DNA from: Triatoma infestans
Taxonomy: Eukaryota; Arthropoda; Insecta; Hemiptera; Reduviidae
Length of the DNA stretch: 64,000 nt
Direction: 5' to 3'
Assembly (NCBI GenBank): GCA_011037195.1
Contig: JAAEAF010007836.1
Location: 1 to 64,000 of the forward strand
Part shown: piece after piece, positions 22,331 through 34,549 of the stretch
How the letters are laid out: each line of letters begins with the position of its first letter
Position numbering within the stretch: position 1 is the stretch's first letter
The notes under the pieces: generated by a model
What the model was told of the DNA's origin: nothing
Seen by the model: only the letters and a program-made list of their open reading frames with translations
Database searches by the model: none
Position numbers and translations under genes: made by a program

Positions 22331-24499
22331 CTCACCTTTCTTTCTGTCTGTCTAGATCCAGATATTCTGTTTAAAATACTACACCATCACCGATGAATAT
22401 GTATTTTTTTTTGTGTGTGTGCCAATATTCTCGTAAGTATGTGTGTTTTCTATAAACATAGCATTTTTACTTGAAATATTTTCTTTGGACAAAAGTGAGA
22501 AGTTTATTTATTTATTTATTTTTTGCAGGGAAGTGCTGTGTTGTTGCTGCTATTTTAAGGGGGCTCATTCACCTCACAATTTGCACAATTTTTATATAAT
22601 CAATCTAGAAATATTATTTATTTAATAATAAATTATAATCTTTTAAGTTAAAAAAATAATAATAATAATAATATTAACGCTAAGAGGAAAATGAAGAGAG
22701 AACATATAAGGAATAAGAAAAATATAATGTGGGCCGCTTTAAATAAGACGATATGGTATGGTATGATTTCTCAGCCTGCTGGCTAGAACCAAGCCGGTGC
22801 CGCGCATGCTTCCCACACAGTTCGGGAGGCCCCCCGAGCTATTTACCCTGCCATACTACCAGTAAACTTAACTTCCAGTTTGTACATAGCCAAAGTCTAG
22901 TAAACAATGCTTAGTAGATTTTAGCACAAAAAATCTCAGGGCGCTTTTTTTTTTTTTTTTGTGGGGCTATAGTTATTTTTTTTTAAAAAAAATAAGTAAT
23001 TAAAAAAAAAAGTCCCCCCTCCAAAAAAAAAAAAAATATATTAAGAAAATCTAAAGTAAATTTTTTTAATTTTTTTTTTTTTTTTAAATCATTTACAAAA
23101 TTTTTTTTTTATATTAATGTTTATTTACTAAATAAAAAAAAAATTACAAAATTTTTTTTTACCAAGTGATAATTTTTGAAGTTTTCAAAAAAAATAGTTT
23201 TATTGTGCGGGAAACTACGTTTTCCTCTTTTTTTCTGTCGTCGTCTTGTGGTGAACACTCTATTTTTTTTAAGTATTTTTTAAGTTTTTTAAAGTTTTAA
23301 AAAATTAAGTGCTGTATATATATACATATTTTTTTTTTTTACGACTTTGTGATCTTGCTGAGACTCCAAAAATAAATAAATAAATAATTAAATAATAAAA
23401 AAATAAAAAAAAGGTAAGGGAATCTCTGTTGCTGTTAATTTGTTTTTTTTTGCATGTGTTGATTTGTGCACTGTTTTTAATTTTATTTTTAACGACTTTC
23501 TTTAATTAAAAAAAAATAAATATATAAATTTATTTATTTATTTTTTTTTTGTGTGAATTTAATTATTTAATTATAAGATTAATGACATGATTAATTAATA
23601 AAAAATAAAAAAAATAAAAAATTTTAAACAAAGGAGAAATGTGATTCCTCAACTTGTTGAATAGAGAGAAGCTAGGATGTTCAAACACACAACCTGTTGT
23701 ATGCACAGAGCTCTGGCTTGAGAACACTCAATACAATTCCCACCTTCTTCATTACAGTGAATGTACCCCTTCTTCTTCACCACCAGCCGCCCCCCCCCGC
23801 ATTCAATTTTAACCTAACACTATAATAGTTTACCAATTTTTTTTTTTACAATTATTATTATTTTGTCTTTATTATTATATTATTATTACAATTTATTAAA
23901 AAAAAACAAAAATATATAAATAAATTAAACAATTTTCTTTTTTTTTTTTTTACGACATAATTTCTTGATCAATCGAAAAATTTCTAATTTTTCACATAAT
24001 AACGACTTTGCTTTTTTCTTTTTGAAAATTTTTACATAATTAACTACACACGCACAGACATATGTATATAATGAGATATAAGTTTTATTTGAAACATTTC
24101 TCTGGGTAAAGTCATTTATAGGAGGGGGGGCACTTTTTTGAGGGAATAGTAGGGTTATGTTTTTCACTAAACTGCTTACTTTACTTGGATTCATATACAA
24201 TTTTATTATTCTACCATTAAAAATGAAATTAATTATTGAAATATATATATAAATAGATTTGCCACAAAAAAATTCCCGAGTTTTATTGTCAAATTATAAT
24301 TTTGTAAAAAAAACAAAAAAAAAAACTAAAAAACTATAAGTAAGAAGAAAATTATGTGAGTGTTTCATTCCAGATTTTTGTTTATTTATTTTCATTTCAG
24401 TACAATATCCAGTTTTACCAAATAAACCATACCGGCATAAAACAAATTCCTAGCCACTTAAAAAAATTTACTATTTCGAATTGTATAGTATTCGAATTT
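22331..24499. other. A+T-rich spacer
   Basis: Low complexity dominates from 22930. A G+C-richer piece at 22740-22860 (CAGCCTGCTGGCTAGAACC) may be a LINE fragment but has no recognised motif. Repeat F lies at 24065-24240. Confidence 0.5.
24065..24240 (-). repeat. dispersed repeat F fragment
   Basis: AAGTTTTATTTGAAACATTTC, GTAAAGTCATTTATAGG and TAGGGTTATGTTTTTCAC match F in reverse inside A+T-rich DNA. Confidence 0.45.
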
Positions 24500-25760
24500 T
24501 TTAATAATTTTTTATATGTTCATAACGTTTATAGGTTAATTGATTTTACCAAAATAAAAAACACATAAATAGGATTATATAGGAAATTTTAAAATAATTA
24601 ATTAAAAAAAACAAAAAGTGAATCTGGAAAATTTTATTTATCTGTTTATTTTTTTTAATTTTACATTATTTTTTAGTGGGATGGTGCTAATATCGGAGTA
24701 TTACCTCCTCTTGGCTTTATCACAGCTTCTAGGCGTCTTTGCACAGCTCTGAATCAAGCGGGGAAATTTCGTTTTGTGAGATTAAAGCCCCATTCGTTCT
24801 TGTAGTGCACTTTCTAGCTCCTGAAGCGTCCCAGGTAGGACTCTCTGATCTCTTATCCCTCTTCGAAGCATATCCCACAGATGCTGTATGGAATTTAAGT
24901 CAGGAGGACGGGTAGGCCAGTTTAGGAAGTCAATATTATGGTTACTAAGAAAGGCCTGCACTATGTAGACTGTATGTGGACGAGCGTTAATCGTGCATTA
25001 GCACAAACTCCTCACCTACCTCCAGCATGATAGCGACCACATGTACTTGCAGTATATCTGCCAAATACCCAGCAGCAGTCATGGAACCTCCTTGAACGAT
25101 CATTAACTCCGTACGTCTTTGTGAAACTAATACATGCCCAAACCATCAGAGTGCCTCGTTGGAAATGCCTAGTGAGAACGAAAATTGCATGTGCAAATCT
25201 CTCACCTCTTCTCTTTCACACTCGTTCACAGCCGTCTTGGAGCCCTTAAGGGCAAACTGGGACTCACGTCAGTAAACAATATACTTGCCCCAGGCTGCTC
25301 GATTGACCCCAATTGATGTATTGCTGAGCAAACTCAAGGTGAGAAACTCAGTGCTCCCTGGTTTGTTACGGCCCTCTCGCAGAGGTTTGGTAGGAACACC
25401 ATAGCAATGGCTGCATATCTGATTGAGCGGCCTTCATCAATAAGTGCTACAGCACGTGCGACATCCTCGGCACTAAGATGCATTTTTGAAATTCGAATTT
25501 TTAATTTTAATTCTCTTAGTCAAGGGACAAGCTAAAACGGAAGTTAAAGCAAATAAAAACTTAAATCGAACTGAATAAAAAAATAAAAAAAATTGCTAAT
25601 AAATGACACACAAACTGAGTAAACATTTTTTTGATTTATTATTTTTGTTCCTATACCACAAGTGTAATGTACAAAGTCCCCCCCCCCCCCCCCCAATTAA
25701 CTCTAAAAATGTTAGAACTATTAAATCGCCCAAAACAAAATAACGGTGATACAGACCACA
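24500..25760 (-). mobile_element. Tc1-like transposon, degenerate (copy 2)
   Basis: The minus strand shows the same transposase order as copy 1. The HTH region is near 25400-25500 (GCACGTGCTGTAGCACTTAT reversed). The GPDGRE..W region lies near 25230, and the LNPIEHLWDMLRRGIRDQ-type segment near 24860. The end near 25660-25760 carries the TTATTTTGTTTTGGGCG terminal sequence, with a run of C at 25679-25694 replacing the normal short run. Confidence 0.75.
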
Positions 25761-25764
25761 CAAT

Positions 25765-26199
25765 ATTATATTATTTATTAAAATGAATTTGTAGGGGTGA
25801 CGAAATTTTTTGCCGGTGAGTGTATATGGTTTATACCACGTAATAGTATAATACAATCGTTTCCTTTGAAACTTCGTATGATAACTTCACAGACAGATAA
25901 AAATTTATTACAATAATCTGAAAGGTTTTTCCAAAAAAAAAAGAAGATTATTTGTGATAATTTTGGGAAATATGTGATTTTAATTTCAAATTTTATACGT
26001 AATTAGTTCGGTGTTTCTAGAGCGCTCTATGAGGCCTTAATATAAACATACATCACTTATGTACCTGCCATAATTTTGTAGGTCGGTACTTATTCTCCCG
26101 CCCCTGCAATTTATCTGGAATGCAAATAAATTAATATATCTTTATTTATATCGCGTGATAATAATTTGTGACGGGAGATTGATCAAGTAGAAAGCATAT
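25765..26199. other. unassigned spacer
   Basis: No gene or repeat recognised. Confidence 0.5.
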
Positions 26200-26400
26200 T
26201 GCGATATGCATAAAGCGTGGCCACAAATCCACATTCTCAAAAAAAAAAAAAAATCTCGAATGCTCTATGGTTCAGTACCCTTTGCCTTTAACAAGACCAT
26301 CGTAAACTTGCTGAAGAATATGGCTGCAATGGTCGCATTAGACCTCTTCTTTTTCCTCCAGTGTTTTTATGGAGAAAATCGGGAAAACTGAAAAAAAAAG
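26200..26400 (+). repeat. short repeat R, copy 1
   Basis: CAGTACCCTTTGCCTTTAAC, AAGACCATCGTAAACTTGC and GAGAAAATCGGGAAAACTG recur at 28310-28425. The function is unknown. Confidence 0.5.
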
Positions 26401-26437
26401 AAGAAGACCTTTAAAGTAAAAACGCAATTGCGGTTTA

Positions 26438-26461
26438 CTAATTTTTTTTTTTTTTTTTTTT

Positions 26462-26536
<75 letters not shown>
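26438..26536 (+). repeat. long homopolymer T tract
   Basis: About 95 T with one G near 26461. The length may be an assembly or sequencing artefact. Confidence 0.9.
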
Positions 26537-26537
<1 letters not shown>

Positions 26538-26559
26538 AAAATTCGGGATTTTATCAATC

Positions 26560-26960
26560 TATTTCTAATTAAAATAGGAGACCATTGATGCTCTTCTTCC
26601 ACAGGAGCTGTTTAGGGTAGGAGAAGAGTGTGTATGTTGAAATGAATGATTCACGGGTGTGTGGTGTAGTGGTTATGAGAATGGATTTGTAACTGAGAGG
26701 TTCCCAGTTCGAGTCCTGGCAGTATAACTGCTAAATTTTATATTCGTTTAAAAAATATTAATGGTAAAGTATTTGCTTCCGCCTACCCCCGTCCATGACG
26801 CTAGCCTTAAAAAATAGGGCATTACTATACATTCCATGATACCACTCCTCTCCTACCCTAAAGAGCTCCTGAAGAAGGGCCCCCACCCAACGGTACCCGA
26901 AACGTAGTGTGCAACATTTCTCTTTAAAAACTTCTCTGGCCATAGCCGTATTATACTCAT
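26560..26960. repeat. composite repeat around SINE-C with a GAAACGTAG motif
   Basis: CTCTTCTTCCACAGGAGCTG with GGGTAGGAGAAGAG at the left and CTCCTCTCCTACCC with GAGCTCCTGAAGAAGGGC at the right face each other as diverged inverted segments around the SINE-C copy. The right one continues to GGTACCCGAAACGTAG, a pattern shared with the hammerhead-like repeats. Confidence 0.4.
26650..26760 (+). repeat. SINE-C, tRNA-like sequence with TGT-type anticodon loop
   Basis: GTGGTGTAGTGGTTATGAG is an A-box region, GATTTGTAACTGAG an anticodon arm with TGT, and CAGTTCGAGTCCTGG the B box. A related copy lies inverted at 37555-37745. The lack of a clean acceptor stem and the repeat status argue against a functional tRNA-Thr gene. 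Confidence 0.5.
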
Positions 26961-27799
26961 TATAATTTTAAGACGTATACTCATTATAATAATTGTAAGT
27001 AATCTTGGTAGTTTTGGTTGAGGAATTTTGACAGATAACTAACTTACTGTCCCCGGATCCCATGGTGATACCTAAACGGAATATTAAGTTTGAACTTCGT
27101 GCGTTTTTTTTTTTGTTGGATTATTAGGGGACCTTAAAATCTGTATTTCCGGTGAAAGTATTACAATACTTCCTCTTTAATAGGAGTAAGAGAAAGCAAA
27201 AATCGTCAATTAATACGTATAGTCATTATAGAAAGATAAACTGTACAGTGTAATAACTAATATTAATGAAAGGTTTGAGTGAATCAAGAATAATAATATT
27301 CAATGATGTAATAACGCAGAGAAATACATAAAGTAGATCAATGGAATAAACAAGCGAAATGAAATATTAAGGAGCGGGAGAACTGAAGCCGCACCGCCTG
27401 CGGTACCCCTTTTAATACATTTTTTATGTGCGCCCAACTTAGAAATCGTTTCAATACATCCCTTTAACATCTCAGCTGTTAGGGTCATTTTATTAATTTT
27501 TCCCTTATCATTCACCATAAACTATTACATCATTACTGTTCATTTCAACACGAATTACTGGAACAAAATGTTCAGCAAGGGTAGTTGAAAAGGTATTTAA
27601 CTAAATTGTTGCATAAAAAGTTCATGAGCATGAAAAACACCCTTGAAGCTTCAAAGGTGCCTGAGGCTTTGTATATCTAGGTTCGCTGGTCAGTGCCATT
27701 CATGGCAACAACATATCTAGAAATCAAAAGAAGTATTCTGTTCACCAATAAAAGTTACTTCTGACTTCAAAAATACTTGAAGAGTATAAGCATGGCCTA
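26961..27799. other. unassigned spacer
   Basis: A 72-codon minus frame at 27518-27300 (MVNDKGKINKMTLTAEM) is not recognised and has no support. Otherwise nothing is seen. Confidence 0.45.
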
Positions 27800-28270
27800 T
27801 TTTAACGTATGACTCTGTCTGTGCCTTCACTTCCAGGTTGGTGCTAGAATGTTCTATAAGACTGGGAAGAGCTTTCTTCTTTGAAGGATGTGCTTTTTAG
27901 TCTGGGAACTAGGTCATATTGGAATGAGGAGGTTGGATAATTTTGCCAAATTCAGGCGCCTCTCTTCCTTTCATTGGTCCCCTGAGCCTGCTATTGGCGT
28001 ATCTTTTGGCACATGTCTGTCAAGCTTCCAGTCATGGATAGCTTCACAGCATTCATCCTTATGGATGAGCACAGTTGGTTGTCAGCGGTCCAAGATCCTA
28101 ATAAGGGGGTCCGGTCCGGACAGGACTATTAGTGAGACCATTGCTGTGTCTTTCACAGAACTACGGAACTCTCTCAGGCATCTGGTCTTGCATCCCTTAC
28201 TGGACATTGTGGTTTAAGGAGGACATTGTGGGTAATGGGGTTCATGCTGGATCCATTTTGTAGATTCTAT
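27800..28270 (+). mobile_element. LINE-X, RNase H to zinc-knuckle fragment
   Basis: The plus strand encodes VWELGHIGMRRLDNFAKF, like the RNase H GHxGxxGNExxDxxAK helix, then SFGTCLSSFQSW and a degraded LRHLVLHPLLDIVV region. It breaks near 28270 before the Cys motif and joins another repeat. Confidence 0.6.
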
Positions 28271-28271
28271 G

Positions 28272-28440
28272 AGATAGAGCATCCAACTTATGACAGATTG
28301 CTATTCAGCTGCTTCCGTATCCTTGCCTTCAACATAACCATCGTAAACATGCTGAAGAACATGGCTGCAATGGTCCTCTTCTTCTTCTCCCAGTGTTATA
28401 ATCGAGAAAATCGCGAAAACTGAAAAAAAAAAACATTCAG
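28272..28440 (+). repeat. short repeat R, copy 2
   Basis: CGTATCCTTGCCTTCAAC, ATAACCATCGTAAACATGC and GAGAAAATCGCGAAAACTG repeat the block at 26200-26400 and join directly to repeat F, so R may be an end of F. Confidence 0.5.
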
Positions 28441-28639
28441 TAAAAACAGACTTCCGGTTTATTAATTTTTTTCTGAATGTGTAGTTCACATATTTAGTTT
28501 AAAGAAAATCGTTTGGAATCATTTTAGAGAAAATAGGAGAAAACTGGAAAATATTTTTCACTAAAAACCACACTTCCGGTCATCTCAATTTTCTTCAAAC
28601 ACGGAATTTCAACAACTTATTTAATTCTACTTAATTTTA
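28440..28639 (+). repeat. dispersed repeat F, left part before mariner copy 1
   Basis: CAGTAAAAACAGACTTCCGG, CACATATTTAGTTTAAAG and AAAATCGTTTGGAATC, then CAACAACTTATTTAATTC leading to the mariner TA target. The repeat continues at 29893 with GATGATAGAATTATG. Confidence 0.55.
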
Positions 28640-28641
28640 TA

Positions 28642-29890
28642 TGGGTGAGTCATAAAAAGTGACCGTTTTTCTTTCAAATTTAAAAACAATTTTATTTTAT
28701 TTAACAATTTTGTTTAATATTCAAAGTATAAACCGTTGTGTCCTATGGTTTGTTACCATCTCGAGGCTAGCTGCCGAATTTCTTCGCAATGACCACTCAT
28801 TGGATTTTGAACGGAAGAATTCTGCAACTCCATTTTGAACCTCGTCCAGAGAATTAAAGGTTTTCCATTGAAGATAGTGCGCCAATGACCGGAACAGATG
28901 GTAATCGGAAGTTGCTAGGTCCGGACTATATGCAGGGTGGGGGAGTAGCATAGCCCCTTGTAATTTTGAAAATTTTTTGTTTGGTGTAACGAGAAATGTG
29001 TGTGTGGTCGAGCGTTATCTTGTTGAAACAAAACTTTATTCCTGTTAACTAACCCTGGGGGTAACGCTGGACCAAAACAACGTACATTCTTTCTAACTGC
29101 TCGCTATAAAGTTCCGAATCAATAGACTGACCTTCGAGAATGAGAACTCATAATGAATTATGCCTTCAAAATTCTAAAAAAACAGAAAGCATTGTTTTTT
29201 TTCGAATTGACCCTGTTTAGCGACAGGTAGAGCAGGCTACTTGCCGTGTATAACCATTGTTTCTTGGTCTTAGGGTTTCTCCAGTATATACATTTTTCAT
29301 CGCAAGTGACAATCCTTTTGATGAAGCGATGGTCATTTGGATTTTCCAAAAGATTTTGACAAATTTCTACTGGCCGCTGAGCTTGTTCAGCTCATGGTCT
29401 ACTCATGGGGAACCAATCTAGCTGAACAACACACTTTCCCTAGCTTATGCAGCCCAAGATTTACGGTGGATTGGGATACTTCGAGTTCAGCTGCCAACTC
29501 CTGAGTACTTTTAGTCGGGTCAACCACCACGTAACCCCGCAGAACTTCTTCATCGAATGATGATTTTCGCCCCAAACCGGCTATCCTCTCAAGACTAATG
29601 TCACCGGTATTAAATTTCTGAAAGTTTCGGCGGTTGAAAACTTTCTTCTCCAATAATGGCGTAATATTACTAATATTTCAAATTTTAATGTCATCTTGTT
29701 TCAAAAAAAAAAAAATGCTACGACAAAACTAAAAGTGATCCAGGGTAACTTTGTTTATAAATTCATTCTCCATTTTTGTTTATGCAAAATAAGAATATTA
29801 CAAAGTTCAACAAAATATAAACGCTCTTTTTTTTTCTGTAGAGGATAAAGTGCAAGTAAACAAAATCGGTCATTTTTTTTATGACTCACC
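28642..29890 (-). mobile_element. mariner transposon, full length, degenerate (copy 1)
   Basis: Inverted ends GGTGAGTCATAAAA lie at both sides with TA at 28640-28641 and 29891-29892. On the minus strand, the HTH part (FNTGDISLERIAGLGRKSSF, VSQSTVNLGLHKLGKV) is at 29653-29399. RIVTCDEKCIYWRNPKTKKQ with the first Asp is near 29300-29250. PHPAYSPDLATSDYHLFRSL, with the last Asp, is near 28945. Several frameshifts separate them and about 50 bases of the N-terminus present in copy 2 are missing. Confidence 0.85.
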
Positions 29891-29892
29891 TA

Positions 29893-30010
29893 GATGATAG
29901 AATTATGTAATAAACTGAATTAACACTTAAGAGGAAGAAAACCTAATACTCTTATCAAATTTTTAGGACAAATTCCCCCCAAATCTATTCATTCTAACAC
30001 TTTTTCCGTG
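29893..30010 (+). repeat. dispersed repeat F, right part after mariner copy 1
   Basis: GATGATAGAATTATGTAATA, AACTGAATTAACACTTAAG and GGAAGAAAACCTAATAC continue repeat F beyond the mariner. Confidence 0.5.
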
Positions 30011-30639
30011 GGAAGGGGCTGATGCAGCCCCATGGCCGCCAGTTTTGAAACCACTGCTTTAAACTATGTATTTTAAGTCTAATTGAAAACTCAAATTGAA
30101 AAGTTTGAGACCAATATATTCCTCCTCTAATGAAGAGAAGAATTATTATGGGGAAAAAAAAAAAATTGAAAGTATTAACCCACACAATTCACTGGAATAG
30201 TGCACAAAGTAGTAATTAAACGTCATTACTTCCTGTAGCATAGAGAGACAATACTAAGGATACGGGGTGTATTTAGGAAGGGAAGTATTTTGCGTTGGCA
30301 ATATAAGGGGAGGTTACTTCAGGGTGTTAGGTTACAAGTGAAATCATTCTTGTTTCCTTGGCTAACCACATACAACGAAGGGGTTATGCTGTAACGTCAC
30401 AATTTGCTATATAGATCCTAAAAAGCGTTGTTGGTCAACACTGAGCCATACCATCTCTACTAAGAACAATTCTTTCAGCAAATTCACACACATCAGTGTG
30501 ACAGTTTTCGTACGAAATCTTTGAGGCGATTTGGTTGATGGATAACTTAACCAAAATGTTAACTTTAAGTTTAAATTCGATTAAGTATTTGGTAATACTT
30601 AATCGAATAATATTTGGTAATATTTGGTTCACACTTGTT
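30011..30639. other. unassigned spacer
   Basis: No gene recognised; TTAATCGAATAATATTTGG near 30599 is a local direct repeat only. Confidence 0.5.
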
Positions 30640-31385
30640 CACAGGATGCAATTTCCGATTAAAGAGTCAAATTTCTCAGCAAAGTTTGTGGCGTTTTTTA
30701 AGAAGAATCTAACCGATTTTCTAGGCCAATTTGTTACGATGGATAAAATGTGGGTTCACAATTTTATACCTGAATCAAAACAACAGTCCAAGTAGTGGGT
30801 AGAAGCCGGTGGCTCTGCACCGAAGAAAGCAAAGACAATTGAATCAGGCTGGAAAGATTATGGCTAGTGTTGGGGGGGGGGATTCCAAAGATTCTTTTAA
30901 TTGACTACCTGCCAAAGGGAGAAATGGGGAATACTACGCACATCTTCTTGACCAGCTAGATGATGAAAAAATTTGAGTCAAAAAGGCCTGGTTTGCAAAA
31001 GTAAAAAAATCCTCTTTCACCAGGACAATGCACCCGCCCACAAAGGCGCTTTGGCTATGGGAAAAATTGAGGGATTTGAAGTATGAATTGTTGGCACATC
31101 CTCCCTATTCACCAGATTTGGCTCCCACCGGCTTTCATCTATTCCCCAAACCTTAAAAAATGTATGCCTTTATTTATGAACAGGTGATAGCAGCGATAAA
31201 TGGTTATTTTGAAGACTTTCCAGAATCGCGCATTTCAGGGACGGGAATCCAGTTATTGGAGAAACGTTGGACAAAGTGTATTGAACTAAAGGGAAGACTA
31301 CATTCGAGAAATAAATGCATTTATTTAAAATAAAAAACTCATTTTCACTACTACGCCGGAACTTTTCACCTTGCCCAGTACATGA
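30640..31385 (+). mobile_element. mariner transposon of a second type, 5'-truncated, dead
   Basis: FVTMDKMWVHNFIPESKQQS, KWVEAGGSAPKKAKTIE-type sequence, FHQDNAPAHKGALAMGKIEG and HPPYSPDLAPTGFHLFPKP match irritans-type mariners in order, across stops. The first Asp (TMD) and HQD are present. The last catalytic Asp (normally ..TDFH or ..SDYH) is Gly. The 3' end has ACTCATTTTCACTACTACGC and GGAACTTTTCACCTTGCCC, as in mariner termini. Confidence 0.78.
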
Positions 31386-31404
31386 TAAACCTTTGTATAT
31401 GGGC

Positions 31405-31965
31405 GTGTATGGATTAGATTAGATTAGATTAGATTGATAGGAAGGGGTGGCGAACCTCATTCCACCACGACCTAAACTAAGAGGACTATTGTGGATCCAC
31501 TGGTGGTTCCACCACATTAAGAAAGCATATCCTTCAGCTTCGCCATCTTAATCAGGCCTAGGAAAGCTGAAAGTGGCTCGCGTCATGAAGTTCATAGCTT
31601 CGGGATTGCTTGTCCTCATCAGACTGGCACACTCACAGAGGGATATGTACCGGGGTTTAACGCGTTATCTGCAAGTAGTAATTTGGTACATGTGCCTATT
31701 CAGCCTACATTACCCTGTTAATACACCCAGTATTAGCTGCCTTATATCCCTTCGGCTATGGCTCAGTAGGTCCCTGGTAAATTTTGATATTAATGAAGGA
31801 GTTTAACCTGCCTCTGTCTTTGTATTCTCTCCCACCATTGTAGACGCTGTTCTTCTATCCACCCTTTGATAGAAGATTGAATTAGGATCGTGGACAACCC
31901 GCAGAAGGGTTTAGGGGCCTATAAATGTATCCTCAAGCATTCCCTAGCTAGGGCGTCCGCCATGG
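31405..31965 (-). mobile_element. LINE-W, 3' terminal fragment
   Basis: The plus strand starts with GGATTAGATTAGATTAGAT (its 3' tail reversed), then CCACCACGACCTAAACTAAG, TAATCAGGCCTAGGAAAGC, AGAGGGATATGTACCGG and GCCTATTCAGCC. All of these recur at 53940-54600, where the reading frame is clearer. Confidence 0.55.
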
Positions 31966-32354
31966 GTTGTGTGTGTAGCAGTTATATGTCCTGCATATCT
32001 TTTATTTAGAAAAGTTTGCTGCCTAACAGGGGTCTTTTCGCGTAGGGGGGGCGGTTAAGAATGCCCAACTTGAGCACCAAGAGACGCCACTAATACACAC
32101 TGACAATTCCCAAAAATATTTTTTACCTCTCCCTTAATCACAACTCATTCCTCCTTAACATTTTCAAGAAAAACGTCTCATTTCTTTACTACAAGGGCTC
32201 CGACCCCCTGACACCCTGGGAAGTTGACGTGGTATTGCGTGAATACACTACACTCAATTGTTCCAATATTATTTGTTTTTTTTTGCAATCATTTCATTTT
32301 AGCAATGTTTAGGAATCTGTTACTATGGTTACTATAAATGGTGTATATATTACC
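31966..32354. other. unassigned spacer
   Basis: Nothing recognised. Confidence 0.5.
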
Positions 32355-32605
32355 CTACCCCATGGAAAGGCCAAGGCTTGCCAGACGGTGATTTGTATTG
32401 GAGGGGTGAACGTGTGGAGAGGCCATAGTTCTCTCGTCATTTTAGTTCCAGCCTACGCTACCTAGGGCGCTACCAAACTGTAACTTCCCATTTTTTTCTC
32501 ACGATGCTGGGTCAACCCTGTACTTTGCCCTCACAAGAAATCGAACCCTGAATTCTCGCATCAAAGTCGAGTGGACTAGCCACTAGACCAATGCATGAGG
32601 AAGAT
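32355..32605 (-). repeat. SINE-B, minus copy
   Basis: CCATGGAAAGGCCAAGGC, GCTACCTAGGGCGCTACC, GATGCTGGGTCAACC and the head GAAATCGAACCCTGAATTC with GACCAATGCATGAGG match SINE-B in reverse. Confidence 0.7.
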
Positions 32606-33359
32606 TAAATTGTCTAAAAATGGATTGGATTGTGAACTAACGGACCCCTCCCAGTGATATCATTGCAAAATGGCCACACAGTTAGCATTCTTTTGGTAAA
32701 ATTTTGCACCATAACTAGGCCATAATTATAGATGGTCATTAATAGATTAATAGTTTTTAAGTCTTTCCAATACTTTGCCTAACATGACGTAAACATTCTA
32801 TTTGTAGAATACCCGGCCCAAGTATGAAATAAAGGGGATATTTCTTACTTTGCCTAAAGTAGCTAGGTAATGTATGATATGCCTAGGCATTCATATACAA
32901 TAACTGAGTTTTGTATTTTGCCGGTAATATATACACCAGCCACTTCAAACCTAATCAAAATTATTACTGCTCATTTTTAATGAAACCACCATTAATTATA
33001 TAATGCCGTATTTATTTGTGGATGGGTGCAGAAAATATTACAGCAGTCAGCATGAATCACTTGCCAAAGGTAGTTTTGTTGGCAAGCCAAGCAATATCAA
33101 TATCAATAAGCATACTAATATATCCTGTGTTTTGATGTCTGTTTATTCACGAGGGGTTAATCAAAGGGAATTAAATATTTATTTAGTCTCGCACGTGTCC
33201 ACTGTAATCGATCTGTCTCCGTTCTTTCAGCACATGTGTATGGGAGGGTAATACTGACCATATAGGTAGCACAGGACATTTGAACGTTTTTATTTACTTG
33301 TTACTCTTAATTATAATCTTGTCCAATTTTAAATTTAATCAATCACCGCAAATATATAT
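32606..33359. other. unassigned spacer
   Basis: An 82-codon plus frame at 33003-33251 has no recognised motif. Nothing else is seen. Confidence 0.5.
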
Positions 33360-33530
33360 ATATTTTTTTCATATACCCTGATGACGGAAAATTATTTTTA
33401 GTGAATGGTCTATATTTTCTCAAATTTGCCCATTTTCTAAAAACTACTTTTTTTTTTTTGGACTCAAGGGACATCAAAATGTGTATTTCTGGTGATAACT
33501 TTGACACGAAAGTAGTTATGAATTATGCAT
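33360..33530 (+). repeat. dispersed repeat F fragment
   Basis: CCCATTTTCTAAAAACTAC, GGACTCAAGGGACATC and GTGTATTTCTGGTGATAAC match the right end of the F series. Confidence 0.45.
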
Positions 33531-33729
33531 GCCCCTTGAGTCGCCATTTTTTAGAATACAAGATGGAGTGCTAATAGATGTATCTATTTGCGTCCATCTC
33601 AAGTATACACGCTAACCTGTTGCACCCTTGGCGAGACACTAGACTTGCATTTCCACTGTTTCCAATATCTATTGCTTGAATAATCTTTAATTTGGTTTAA
33701 TCATATTTCGGTTAATACATTCATCGGTA

Positions 33730-34200
33730 AAAATTTTAGAGGATGATATGATGCTCATTGGTGGTCCGGACGGAGCTTTGAGTAGCGGGATCCGATGTCT
33801 TTCACGGATCTCTCTCAGGCATCTGGTTGGCTTCCTCACTAGGCATTGTGGCTTAAGGAGACATCTCTATACAATGGGACTCATGCCTGACCCCTTTTGT
33901 AGAGTTTGTGAGACGGAGGAGGAAACACCCATGCATCTGATGATGGATTGTTTGGGCTGTGAGGAGATTAGGTTTAGGACCTTCGGCCGGAATAGGATAT
34001 CGGTAGAGGATCTTAAGCTATGTCCTTTTAAGGTTTTGGTCCGATTTGTTCGGTCTGTGGTGAAACTTAGATGGTTAAAACCTGGGCCTGGATTTTTGTT
34101 CTAGTCCCAGTACTTGGTATTCTTTAGGGGTAGCTATATGGGCCCTGGGAGGCTTTGGATAGCGTAGGGTTTTTCCTTCCCCTTCTTTGAATAATAATAA
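33730..34200 (+). mobile_element. LINE-X, 3' terminal fragment with AAT tail
   Basis: It encodes LRHLVGFLTRHCGLRRHLYT, MPDPFCRVCETEEETPMHL and MDCLGCEEIRFRTFGRNR. This is a CCHC-like knuckle (C-x2-C-x9-H-x4-C) after RNase H. The frame stops at a TAG, followed by the shared TAGCTATATGGGCCC 3' UTR and AATAATAAT. Confidence 0.7.
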
Positions 34201-34549
34201 TAATAGTAGAGGATGGTATGAGCGTGGAAAGTAAAACTTCATCCAGGACTTCCTCTCTCCTTAGATTCAGCACTTCTGATGCCTTAGTTCTCAAAAGCTG
34301 CCGAAACATCTATATCCACAACAAGCCGCACGCTGAGTTAGTCTGTTTTGTTTTATCAAGCGAATGAAATATGGGTTTAATTCGTTAATGAATTAAACAA
34401 AAACAATGGATTAGATCAGAACAACCGGCTGTATCGTTCCTCCCGAAGAGAAAGATTTGAGAGAAAAAAAATGTGATGCTGCGCGTGTGTGGGTGGCTCT
34501 ACAAGAAGTCATTAATTTTCAGTGTCTGAAACGTCGATAGAATAGACTT
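34201..34549. other. unassigned spacer
   Basis: Nothing recognised after the LINE-X AAT tail. Confidence 0.5.

Noticed and set aside
26650..26730. tRNA-Thr-like gene (TGT)
   Set aside because: A and B boxes and an anticodon arm are visible, but the acceptor stem is poor and an inverted related copy exists at 37555-37745; it is treated as SINE-C.
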